From: Fusarium oxysporum f. sp. lycopersici 4287
Taxonomy: Eukaryota; Ascomycota; Sordariomycetes; Hypocreales; Nectriaceae
Direction: 5' to 3'
DNA: 64,000 bases
Assembly: GCF_000149955.1 (NCBI RefSeq)
Contig: NC_030992.1
Location: 3,798,850-3,862,849, forward strand
The notes beneath the pieces were generated by a model, which was not told the origin of the DNA, did not search any database, and worked only from the letters and a program-made list of their open reading frames with translations. Each line of letters begins with the position of its first letter. The first letter of the stretch is position 1. Of this stretch, positions 1-9,590 are shown in pieces. Both the position numbers and the translations under genes were made by a program.

Positions 1-1
1 G

Positions 2-1942
2 TCACTTGCTGAGATGACGATGAGGAACTGGGTTATTCAGCCTGGATCTCTTATCACTCACTTCGAAACACTGCCTTCTTCGTCCTTGACGCTTCTGGGG
101 ATGTTGTCGCTTACTGCTACGATTGCAGCTGCGTTTTACACTACTGCTTCTGACGCGATGGTCTCACCGAAACTGAAGTCTGGGAGTTGGGAGCATAAGG
201 AGCTTGCTGGATATGTACGAGCCTCATATGCCAATGCAGCTTATGTGCGCGAGGATTGCCCATATCTTTTCAACATTACCGAAGATATCCATGCCGCCGA
301 GTCTTGCATGAACGTTCAGTTCTCAGGGCAATCTTACAGAAATTTACTCAACTATATGAATATGTGGACGAACCTCAACCAAAACGGAACCGAAATCTCA
401 TCCGATTTGAAGAAGCGGCCTGGTGGAACGACGCTGCTCTTCGATAACACTACGATGTACTCTTCCTGGATCGAGACAGAACACGGCGATGTTGAAGCAC
501 AGTTTGAGGAAACAGGACGTATTATCAACAATGTCACTCTCGCCCTTCCTCACCCAGGCGTGTACGGTGCTTCCACTCTCAAAGTGAACGGAATTCTTCA
601 ACCTGACGATCTTGCTGGAGTTGGAGAGTACACTGTCCGAGCTGGAGTTGTCTCACCATCTGTCAATGTTCTTTGTGTCGATATGGAGAAGAAGGAACTT
701 GCGCCTCTTGTTTACACGACATGGCCTAATGCCAAGGTCAACAACACTGATATCCCTGGTCAAAAGACGGGTTGGCCTGGTTGGACAGGCGAGGTTCCCC
801 AGCCACTTGATGGGAAGAACAAGGACTATTATCTTAACCGAACTGTCGTGGATGATATCTTTAGATGGGGACCTAAATACGAGCGTCGTCCCCCCGTCTT
901 TCAGATGGTAGGTCATCCCCCTATGCCTCAAGCCGTAGCTAATGTGTGTAGTACCCCTTTGACTTCAACCTCCTCACCAACGCAACCGTCTATGCAGCCG
1001 ACGCCATCTACACCCTCGGCAAAACAGCCGAGAACAAGAACTACACCGTCTGTCAACTTCGATCATGGGTATCTCCCAACTGTTCCACCGAGTTTAACAT
1101 CTCCGGTATCGCCGGTGCCAGCATGAAAGCTCACTGCGAAGACGATGCCGACGAGAACGCTTATCGACGATCATTCCCTTCAGACCAAGGCTGGTCTGCC
1201 CCATCTCTGGACTGGAAGGTAAGTCTCACCTTGTCCCTTGTATGAACAATACTGACGACAATAGTGGCTCGCTGATCAATGGCGATTGTCTATGGATCTC
1301 AACGGTGGCGCTGTTAACAACAATGCTTCCAACGCTCGAATCCTCACCCAACTCGCCCTTCATGAACCAAAGATGCCCGCCTCTTATCCCTCACTCGCTG
1401 AAGCTCTCGCTGTATATTCCAGCTCTCTCATCATGATCAGCGCCATCGACACGCCTTTCCGCCATTACTGGGATCAGGACCCAAAAGCATATCCCGAGAA
1501 CGTCATCCCAGCACCTGGATTCCCCCAACCCTTTAACGCATCTCTCATCACTCAAGAGTACACATCTGGACACACTCAGCCATGGCAGAATATCTTCTAC
1601 GTCGTTCTCGTTCTCGTCTTCGCCATCAATTTATTCTGTCTGGGTTATTTCATCATGCGCTCCGGGCTAGTGACAGACTTCACAGAGCCGCAGAACTTGT
1701 TCTCCCTGGCGATCAACAGTCCGCCTAGCAATTCTTTCCACGGCAGTTGTGGAGGGGGTCCTGAGAAGAGACATCTTGTTGTTCCTTGGAAGGTTGCGTA
1801 CGCGCCGAGTGCGAACCATTATTTCTTCCAGGATAATTCGCCTGGAAAGGAGACGTCTGAAGGGTTGAGTACGGCGAGAGAATATGGGGAACCGAGGGTG
1901 AGCAGTTACAAGAGACTCAGCATGAGTAGGACTTGGCTGTAG
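2..1942 (+). CDS. Fungal glycosylated membrane protein, 5' end outside the window
   Basis: The reading frame is already open at base 2, so the start lies upstream of the window. Exons read as 2-907, 952-1218 and 1265-1942, joined over introns of 44 and 46 nt with GT...TAG borders; phases fit and the joins remove frame breaks. About 617 residues are visible. Near the left edge is a hydrophobic segment (LLGMLSLTATIAAAFY), then a long Cys-, Trp- and Tyr-containing domain with many N-glycosylation sequons (NIT, NGT, NNT, NVT, NRT). A single membrane helix lies near the C-terminus (IFYVVLVLVFAINLFCLGYF), followed by a cytosolic tail of about 100 residues. This suggests a large extracytoplasmic loop between membrane helices. 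I recognise it only as a filamentous-fungus family without an assigned function. Gene structure is fairly secure; function is unknown. Confidence 0.75.
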
Positions 1943-2646
1943 ACGGATCTGCATGTGTAGTTGGATTGTATAAGCAAGCGTTCCGAAATGCATGGTTGGG
2001 GAGTTGTCATATTATATTCAGCAGGGGGTCAATACACTACCGCACGTACATACATATATATCATGAACATCGCATGATCAGATACTTTCTCGCAAGGTCT
2101 TATCCTATCACTTAATGTACATTGGTTGCATATGAGCTAGATGTTTAGTACACCATCAGCCACTGTCACAACAGCTTGCAGCCTCAGCAAAGGGAAGGAC
2201 ATCCCTACCTCAACTAATGCTTATTCTTTGAGATCTAGCAGTGACTTATTTCAGTGCCAGCTGCATATCTAATATCGGCTAGGCTTTGGCACCAAGCTTT
2301 CCAAAACGTCGGTGATTCACCTTCAATGAAATCCAGCATATCATATGCAGCCAACATAAATCAAGCAAGCACTTCTTCTTAAATGATCTCCTACATCTCA
2401 CTCAACACACATCACATTAGAATCTCACCTTTCCTTTATTACTCTTAGTTTTCTTTTTATTCGAAACGGCCTGCTTAATTTAAAGTTGAAACAGAAATCA
2501 CGAAGTTGTATTGCATCTGATCTGCTAGCCTCACATTACTACTAGTAAGTTATATTCCTTTCCTCACCTTTTCCAAGGCATGATACTAACAGAGACTGCC
2601 TTACAGGCATCCTTTTTCTATACTTGAATCCACCTGATCAAATGCC
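1943..2646. other. Intergenic region with the 5' leader of the next gene
   Basis: No coding region is supported here. The first 60 bases are the 3' flank of the membrane protein gene and contain a segment (about 1951-1995) that resembles 4087-4132, upstream of the second paralog. The right part is pyrimidine-rich and holds a clear leader intron at 2545-2606. Confidence 0.6.
2545..2606 (+). other. Probable 5'-UTR intron
   Basis: A strong fungal intron signature: donor GTAAGT at 2545, branch site ACTAAC about 20 nt before the end, and acceptor TTACAG ending at 2606, for 62 nt in total. It ends about 40 nt before the ATG at 2647, so it would sit in the untranslated leader. The downstream paralog has a similar donor and branch site just before its own start codon. 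Confidence 0.6.
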
Positions 2647-3786
2647 ATGGAGCCTATTGGTGCTGCTTATACCCTTACTGCCGCCCAGTTTGCTGGACAG
2701 GCCAACCAGCGTGGCGGCAATGTTGCGGTGCGTCGGGCCCAGGTCGATTGTGTCCTTGCTTCTTTCGAAGAGGCAAAAAAGCGCATGTCGGAGGACGGAA
2801 CAGAAGAGGTGCACAAGTACCTCAGAACTGGTGAATGGGTTCGAGATCAAACCAATGCAGGCAGTCATCCAGCCTACAAGAGGTTTGTTGGCAGCGGAGG
2901 CTACAAAAAGACACTGTACTATCCACAGTTCTTCGTTATTCAGGCGATATATACCCTGAATGGTAGGCAGATCGGTGATGCCGTTGAGCGGATGTACGAA
3001 GAGTTGTCGAGACACTGGGGGAAGGTTATCCCTTCAGACAAGCCTTTCTATCCGCGTCTCGCGGACCCTGATCAGGAGCGTCTCTTGATCATGGGTAACT
3101 ACCGATGGCGGGATTTTCAAGTCGGGAGACAAGCCAGCAACAACACAATCCATGTTGCTATCCCAGATGCCAAAGGTCATGCCGCCGCTCCCAGCGACAA
3201 CAACAATACGAACAACAAACAAAAAGTCTTAGACGGCTACCTGAGAGCTGCCGCACAACTTTCGGCAGAAATAAACACCGAGTCACAACTAAAAGGACGG
3301 GACAGAGAGGTGCAACTGTTGCAAGATCAGCTCAGAGACTCCCAGCAAAGAAATGCGGGCCTACAGCGACAGGTCCAAGAACAAACCAAGCTTAGGCGGC
3401 ATGCAGAGCATCAAACAAAGATGTCACAGAACCGGCTAAAGGAAAGGCAAGAACAGCTCCAAGATGCACAGGACCAGCTGCATGAAACCCAACAAGAGCT
3501 TCAAGACATGCATCACCGGTACCGCGAGTCGCAGATGCTTCTCAGCAAGTACGAAGAGAAGGCTAAGCAGGTCCATCATCACATCTCACAGTCTCAATCA
3601 TTCTCCAACCGCGCGCTCGAGGCCGCCTCCAAGACCCAAAGTCTTCTGGCCCTTGGGCAGCAGCAATCGAACAAGGTCTTGAACCTCCTAAGCGACCCTA
3701 TCGAGGAGTTCAGCGCTGCTGCTGAGAGTTCTGGTCTTGCGGTTCACGATGGTCAACGAACCAACAAGAGAGCTCGTGAAAACTAA
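2647..3786 (+). CDS. Fungal coiled-coil protein, tandem paralog A
   Basis: Single-exon frame of 379 residues. The N-terminal half (about 25-160) is a compact domain shared with the gene at 4451. Shared features are a 'V(R)R..V...L.SF..AK' helix, a 'YLRTGEW' type motif, 'GSHPAYKRF', an aromatic 'YYPQFFVIQA' segment, and 'MYEELSRHW' followed by 'PFYPRLAD' and 'IMG'. Residues about 190-330 are a Gln/Glu-rich heptad-like coiled coil. The protein ends in the basic tail TNKRAREN, which recurs in the neighbour and could act as a nuclear targeting or docking motif (inference). I do not recognise a named family. A leader intron precedes the start. The shared domain and tail indicate a local duplication. 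Confidence 0.75.
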   Translation: MEPIGAAYTLTAAQFAGQANQRGGNVAVRRAQVDCVLASFEEAKKRMSEDGTEEVHKYLRTGEWVRDQTNAGSHPAYKRFVGSGGYKKTLYYPQFFVIQAIYTLNGRQIGDAVERMYEELSRHWGKVIPSDKPFYPRLADPDQERLLIMGNYRWRDFQVGRQASNNTIHVAIPDAKGHAAAPSDNNNTNNKQKVLDGYLRAAAQLSAEINTESQLKGRDREVQLLQDQLRDSQQRNAGLQRQVQEQTKLRRHAEHQTKMSQNRLKERQEQLQDAQDQLHETQQELQDMHHRYRESQMLLSKYEEKAKQVHHHISQSQSFSNRALEAASKTQSLLALGQQQSNKVLNLLSDPIEEFSAAAESSGLAVHDGQRTNKRAREN

Positions 3787-4450
3787 GTCACTGAAGAGGT
3801 ACGGAGAGAGTTCTGGATCAACAGAACAGTGCTTTAGCTCAGGGAAGGGCACCTAGACGGATGGGCTATCAGCAAAGCTGCTTAGTAGAGGCGCGGGGAG
3901 GCCCCAGATGGGAGCTGGAGGTGAACGAATACGAAACGACTTATGAGTTCAGTCGCAGAAGAGCTGCGTATGAAGACACTAATGATGTATGAGTTATGTT
4001 ATGATTTCTAATAATCTAGAGATAATGCCCATCTTCTCTGAACGATCGTGACGTTGTGTTGCTTATAGATTAGTACTTAGCTGTATGCATGTCACTGGAC
4101 TGAGTAAGCAAGCATTCCAAAAATGCATCTGCCATGGGTGGTTATTTACAATTCGCTGCTCTCAACAAGTTACTAAGGAAGATTTTGATGAGTCTTGGAC
4201 TGACAGTTGTACAGCACTGGCAAGCTCTGAAACCCCTTTTAGCCAACCAGCCTGTCTTCTCTCGCATTGCCTCCTGGGTCCTCTCTTTTGTTTTCCTCCT
4301 CACAAAGAGAAATTTCTCTCGCCTTCTCCAAGCCAGACTACAAGGGTTGGCACTGCTTTACTCTCAACATCCCTCCGCTTTCACTTGTGAGTATCTTCTC
4401 ATCCTTCTCCTTTCTTGCGACTAACTCTGGTTCATTTTTTTCGGGAAACC
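3787..4450. other. Intergenic region between tandem paralogs
   Basis: This holds the 3' flank of paralog A and the leader of paralog B. Around 4087-4132 it resembles the segment at 1951-1995 upstream of paralog A, which suggests that the duplicated unit included its 5' flank. A donor-like GTGAGT at 4387 and a branch-like ACTAAC near 4420 resemble the leader intron of paralog A, but no AG acceptor lies before the ATG at 4451. Small open frames here look like non-coding leader. Confidence 0.5.
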
Positions 4451-5224
4451 ATGTCTTCTCCTCCTGAAGACTCTCATCTCCCAGGCACCGTGTCGCGTCG
4501 CCTACCGTTATCCGCGCTCGTTTCTGAATGCGATCACGCCCTGTATATCAACATGTTCAGAGCGAAATGGGAAAACGACAGCAACGATCGCAAGAGAAGA
4601 TGGCGCAGAACCCAAGTCTACATGGCCCTGAGATCTTTCGCAAAAGCCAAGGAAGTCATGTCAGATCGAGCGATCAATGAGCTGTGCGAGTATCTAAAGA
4701 GAGGCACATGGAACAGCACGGCCAGGAATGCCAGTGGGCATCCTTGCTACAAGCACTTCAAGGGCACGTCGCCATGTCCCTCGCCCTTTGCTGGACCATA
4801 CTATCCCTACTTCTTCATCATTCAGGCTCTGTTTCCGCTCGGCGAAGCTGTCAAGGGAATGTATCGGGACCTCTCAGACCTGTGGGAGATGGATCTCGAT
4901 CCCACTAGACCTTTCTATCCACGTCTTGCTGACTCCGAGCGAGAGTTCTCTCTCATCATGGGCCAGAAACCTAGTCCTCAGGTCCGTGGTCCTGGACCTG
5001 TCACTATGTCGTCCGCGGACCAACCTCAGTCTCCCAAAGTGAAAGCTGAGCAGGACAGTGGAGAAGATAATCATACTCTCAAGCGCAAGGCTCAGCCAGA
5101 GATGTTAAGTAACAACAATTCCCCCGATAACGACGGAGAACAACTTACAAGTGTTCGAAGTGACATCAAACAAGAAACCTCCGAGTTCCAAACTCAGCTT
5201 CACAAGGACACCACTGGAAGTTAG
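4451..5224 (+). CDS. Tandem paralog B, shortened by an in-frame TAG
   Basis: From the ATG at 4451 the frame encodes 257 residues and stops at TAG 5222-5224. It shares the N-terminal domain of the gene at 2647: 'LCEYLKRGTW', 'GHPCYKHF', 'YYPYFFIIQALF', 'MYRDLSDLWEM', 'PFYPRLAD' and 'IMGQ'. The middle is acidic and Lys/Glu-rich rather than Gln-rich. Directly after the TAG the same frame stays open for 66 more codons and ends in the family's conserved basic tail, so the stop looks recent, suppressed or erroneous. I found no GT-AG intron that removes the TAG and keeps the frame. If the upstream donor at 4387 is used with an acceptor inside the frame, the start would move downstream. Function unknown. 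Confidence 0.6.
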   Translation: MSSPPEDSHLPGTVSRRLPLSALVSECDHALYINMFRAKWENDSNDRKRRWRRTQVYMALRSFAKAKEVMSDRAINELCEYLKRGTWNSTARNASGHPCYKHFKGTSPCPSPFAGPYYPYFFIIQALFPLGEAVKGMYRDLSDLWEMDLDPTRPFYPRLADSEREFSLIMGQKPSPQVRGPGPVTMSSADQPQSPKVKAEQDSGEDNHTLKRKAQPEMLSNNNSPDNDGEQLTSVRSDIKQETSEFQTQLHKDTTGS

Positions 5225-5425
5225 GAAATTTCCGATCGACATCTTGATGAATTGAGAAGAAAAGCACAGGAAATTCGCCGCCATTCTATCAAAGCGCAGA
5301 AGCACGCAAATGCTGCTTTCAAGCTCGCAAACACCCTCGTCGAGGACCTCGGCAGAACAACTGAACATTCCGATGGTGCTATCTCAGAAGAGGAACGACC
5401 CAGCAAGCGGGTTCGCGAGAACTGA
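5225..5425 (+). pseudogene. In-frame continuation of paralog B with conserved tail
   Basis: Immediately after the TAG of paralog B, 66 sense codons continue in the same frame to a TGA at 5423-5425. The peptide is helical and Arg/Lys/Ala-rich and ends with SKRVREN, matching the TNKRAREN end of paralog A. Conservation of frame and tail indicates that the ancestral protein reached this point. It is either a freshly broken 3' end, a readthrough extension or the product of a single-base assembly error. Confidence 0.55.
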
Positions 5426-5502
5426 GTTCAGAAAACAGGGCAAAGAGCTGCCGATGGCTCGAAATGAGCTGCAACACAGCTATTGAGCGTCTTAGTATTG
5501 TC

Positions 5503-5544
5503 GCACTGCATGAGGAGCAACCCAACAAGCGAGTTCGTGAGAAC
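5503..5544 (+). repeat. Orphan third copy of the family tail
   Basis: About 80 nt after the paralog B tail, a short stretch again encodes HEEQPNKRVREN, very like the tails at about 3760-3783 and 5399-5422. It is not preceded by the N-terminal domain, so it looks like a remnant of a further duplication or a local tail duplication. Confidence 0.45.
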
Positions 5545-6805
5545 GAAGATGCCAAAGGCCAAGGAAGAAAGTTAATTTTGGTGGAAGCGGTGAAACCCTG
5601 TTCACGGCACGGAGTTTCTTTTGGTGGCATCAAGGATGCGATATATTATCAAGGCTGCTCAGGAGATGAACGGGAGAGCCGCTCAAGGGAAACAGGAAGA
5701 TGTATGACAAGGTTCGGCATAACTATCAATAAACCAGAAGTAATACCTACATGCTCCGAATGGCCGTGATGCCGCGTTGTCTATATGTACTGTCAGCCAA
5801 TCTATGAAAAGTGACACCCTCCACGAAAAGATATTTTGAGATGTAGACTCGACACACTCCTCACAACCAGCCGAAGAGAGGCAAGAAACCTCAACATATC
5901 GACCCCTAAACGATGAACAGACTTAGGTAAGTTTGGAATAGATTTAGTAGAGCTTTAGATCATTTAGGTATTTTAGCACTTAGACTGCAAGTCAGAAGTT
6001 TTCTTACCCAGTAAGCCAGCGCATAACCATCCAGCAACAGCCAAACCTAGACAGCCACATAGAAAACATCACATTCTCAATATCGAACAAGACAAAGGGA
6101 CGTTTTATTCCACCACCTGAGAGACAGTAACTATGATAGTATGTTGATCTTTGACAAATGACACCATGTCAACTCGTAAGATAATAAAAAAAAAGTAACC
6201 GCAAATAACCAAACCACCATAAAGGGAAAAAGGAAAAAAAATGTGACGTCTGTCTTAGCAAACAAAAAAAGCAAAAAAGGACGACAACAATAGCGTGGTA
6301 TGTAATTTTTCGCCGTGAGCTTTAAGGATACACCGGATAAATAAACTTCGACACTTTACACAGATGGGATATCCCTCCTCCCCTTCATCTTTCATCTTCC
6401 ATCCTTAAATAAGATCTCCTGAAACTCTTCCAGGATTTTTCCACTCATGTACCCCATATCCGCAAGCAAAATGACGAAGTGTGGTAACAAAAACAACAAC
6501 AACAAAAAGACAGGAGAGGAAAGAGACGAAGTAGGACGATGTGAAGTTTCCAAAGAAAGAACCATGTCAGTTGTGTCGAACCTGTTTCAGTCAAACACCG
6601 CGGAAGCGTCGGTAACATAAACAAAAAACAAAAAGTGCTCTTTTCCCCTGAAGCCACCACATGAGGGAATTTCACCTCCAGGACCAGATCGCCGAATGAC
6701 CATGATATAGTTTCCACTCAGAACGCCGTGACAAATGATGCCTGATTAAGTCTGACCCAAGATCGTGTGTGTAATGCCAGCCAACCCAAACCTTCTCGCA
6801 AGTCA
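5545..6805. other. Intergenic region, A-rich, no gene seen
   Basis: No coding region is supported. Around 6180-6290 and 6480-6640 there are several A-runs and short (CAA) tracts. The right end is the 3' flank of the minus-strand LisH gene. Weak minus-strand frames near 6445-6717 lack family features. Confidence 0.5.
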
Positions 6806-9590
6806 TTAATCTGCTCCTATCTCATCTCCCATGGGGAAAGCTTCCGTAAAATTGAAGGCTGAGTTATCACCATCTTGGTCGTGGAGGAACGAATCAAAGT
6901 CGAAGTCATTGAGCACGTCACCCGAGTTGAGGGGGTTGGCCAACTCCATGCCGCCGCCATCAAACTGTAAGCAGAGTCAGTATCTGGTTTCACCACTAAG
7001 GAGATTGCACGTACCAATGGGCCAAAGCTGTTATCCATACCCATCATTTGATTGGGGTCGTGCTGAGGAGCTGGTGGCTGAGGAGGAGGAGCGGTTGTTG
7101 CAGCTGCGGGAGCATTAGCAGCTGGGCCAGTCGTTGGCTGACCATTCTGACCGGTGTTGCCAGCTTGCCCATTCTTATTGAAGTTGGCAGCATTGGCGTT
7201 TTGAATGGGTGTCGCAGGAGCTGGAGTATCCTGCGACTCGTTGTTATCATTTGAAGGAGTTGCACCAGCATTGTTGAGGTTCTGGTTCGCCTTCTTGTTG
7301 GCAGCAGCGCGCTTGAACTTGTTAGTATCTACAGAGTACAGTTCACCAGTTAGACATACCTTATCCTTGGCGGTCTCGGACTTCTTCTTCTTGGGGGCGG
7401 CCTTGTTAGCTTGGCTAGGAGTTGGCGGTGCAGCTGCTGCTTGTTGAGGGGATGCTGTTGTCCTGCTGTTGGCTCCATTTGCACCAGCAGGTGGTGCTTG
7501 GGGAGGAGGCATCGATCGTTGCTGGGGAGTTCCCTGGATCTGAGGACTTTGCTGCTGCATCTGCTGAGGCACCATCTGTCCATTGGGTCCTTGCTGCCAC
7601 TGCTGGGGGTTTCCTTGAGGCCCTTGGCCTGGCTGGCCTTGCTGTTGTCGTGCGGCGGCCATCATCTGTTGCTGGTTCATCTGTCCATTGAAGGGTTGAC
7701 CAGGGTGAGAGCTAGGGGGTCGCATGCCGCCGTTCATCGGAGGTTGGCCTCCCATGTTGCCATCCATCTGCTTGAAGAAGTGAGGTGCCATGTTGGGATC
7801 CATCTGGTTGCCCATGAAGTTCATGGCCGGGTTGGGAGAGCCACGGGATTGGCCACCCTCGGGGACCGGTGAAGGAATGCCAGAGTTGTTCATCTGGGGT
7901 GTGCCGCGCTTCATCTGCTCAGCAGGGTTGGGTGAGGCACCTGGTCGCATGGCCTGGGGCGATGTATCCGGGAACTGGCCGTTGGGTCCAGGACCCCCTG
8001 GTTGTCCGGGTTGGCCTTCTCGGGGCATGCCATTGCCGCCGACGGTATCTTGCTCTTGGCGGGCCATCATGAGTCGCTTCTTGTTCTGCTGCTCTAGAAG
8101 CATTAGCTGCATTTGATAGTCTTGGAGGGCATGGTTGCTTCCCCCTCCGTTTTGGGGACCTCCAGGTCCCGCCCGGATGCCGCCTGGGCCTCCCATCTCG
8201 CCTGGGTTGTAGAACGCATTGAGAGCGGTTCCATCAGGACCCTGGGCCATCATTGGGGATCCTTGGCCTTGAGGAACGGCATTGGGCATCTGCTTGCCTC
8301 CCATCTGAGTACCATGGTGTTGCTGCAGGTTCTGCGAGTAGGTCGCGATCGACTTTTGCTGAGCGGCGGGCGGGGCGGCGGCAAAGTTCTGCAGTTGCTG
8401 AGGATGTAATGAGTGAGGATTGATGCCATTGGCAAGTAATGTTTGTTGAGCGGCGGCAGTGTTGGCTCCTCCGGGCATCTGCTGGCCTGGCATACCTTGA
8501 CCGGGACGGCCATTGGGCATCATGCCGGGCTGGTTAGGGTTGAACGGTGCGCCATCGATGCGCTGTCGCTTGGAAGGCGAGGGAGCGTTCTCCCCAGACG
8601 CTGGTGAAGAGGGTCTGTTTTGGCCATCCATACCGGAGGGATCTCGCTGCATCTGGTTCTGCTTGGCCTGCTGTAGCATCATTTGAGGGCTGGGTATCAC
8701 TGTTAGGCGAGGGGCTTGTAATACGATGAGAAATAAGATGCTCACTTGTTTTGGTTGTTAGCCATGGCGGCGCGGGCAAGGTTGCCCTGCTTCATGTTCA
8801 TCATGCCGCCGTTCTGCATGTTGCGCATCATCTGATATTGCTGCGTAGCCATATCTGGTCTCATCTGTCGCAGAAGTTCCTGCTGTTGATTCTGCTTTAG
8901 CCGGGATTGCTGCTACATTGCCACCGAGGGTCAGCATTGGTCACCAGCCAAAGTGGTTACCAAATGTTAGGGGCATGGCAGTCAATCTGACACCATCATC
9001 CATTGAGTGGGTGAGATGCCAGACTGGAGTGCCCTGGGTGGCAGCATGACAGAAAGAAAAAGATGGCTTACCTGAGTATGTTGAACATATTGGTTGATGG
9101 TATTGTTTCCGCTCTTGGCGCGCTGCGCGTAGTAAATGTCCCAAAAGACGGAGAACCACTCGTAGAGAAAAGAGGTGTCGGAAGCAGGCATGGGAAGCTT
9201 CGGCGGCGGCAAGTCTTCAGGAAGTTTGGAATCGATGTCGTCCTTCGAATCGGTATCCATGGGATCGTCGCCAACACCGTTGATGACATTTCCGTTCTCG
9301 TCGCGACGACGGTTCGCGCCATCCTTACTGAGGACGTTGACCTGTTGATCGCTGGAAAGGAGAGATCGGGCGCAATCGTACATTCCCATGCGGATAAAGT
9401 ATTCGTAGATATAGGTGTTAAGAACGCTGCGCTGGTTATCGTTTGCCTGTTGGCGAGACGCGGCGGCAGCAGCAGCCGCAGCAGCCTGGGGGTTGACGCC
9501 GCCGTTGTTCATCATGGGCATGGGGGCACCTCCAACAGGACCACCCATGGGGTTCATGTTGGCCATGTTAACGTTTGGATTCATGGCCAT
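6806..9590 (-). CDS. som1: LisH-domain Flo8/Som1-type transcriptional regulator
   Basis: Minus-strand exons read 9590-9072, 8912-8746, 8689-7015 and 6964-6806, with GT-AG introns between them. This gives about 839 residues, or 825 if a 42-nt in-frame intron-like segment (7318-7359) is removed. Near the N-terminus (about 53-85) is a LisH dimerisation motif with the core LNTYIYEYFIRMGMYDCA, after an alanine run. An SSDP/Flo8-like 'FLYEWFSVFWDIYYAQ' segment follows. The rest is low-complexity Gln/Gly/Pro/Met/Asn, and the end is acidic and aromatic (DFDFDSFLHDQDGD), resembling an activation region. In Magnaporthe, Som1 works downstream of cAMP/PKA in adhesion, sporulation and pathogenicity; the role here is inferred from the family. 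The domain call is strong and the exact orthology likely. Confidence 0.82.
7318..7359 (-). other. 42-nt in-frame intron candidate inside som1
   Basis: On the minus strand the segment starts GTATGT, ends ACTAACAAG and is exactly 42 nt, so either retention or removal keeps the frame. It is very short and its branch-like CTAAC lies right against the AG, so real splicing is uncertain. Confidence 0.35.

Noticed and set aside
4134..4424. Hydrophobic 96-residue frame before paralog B
   Set aside because: It lies in the leader region, overlaps the promoter and has no paralog at the matching site of copy A.
5104..5224. Intron GTTAAGT...TTAG that would remove the TAG of paralog B
   Set aside because: Its length (121 nt) shifts the frame, so the conserved tail would be lost.
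7411..8116. Plus-strand frames over som1
   Set aside because: They arise from low-complexity Gln/Pro/Gly codons read backwards.
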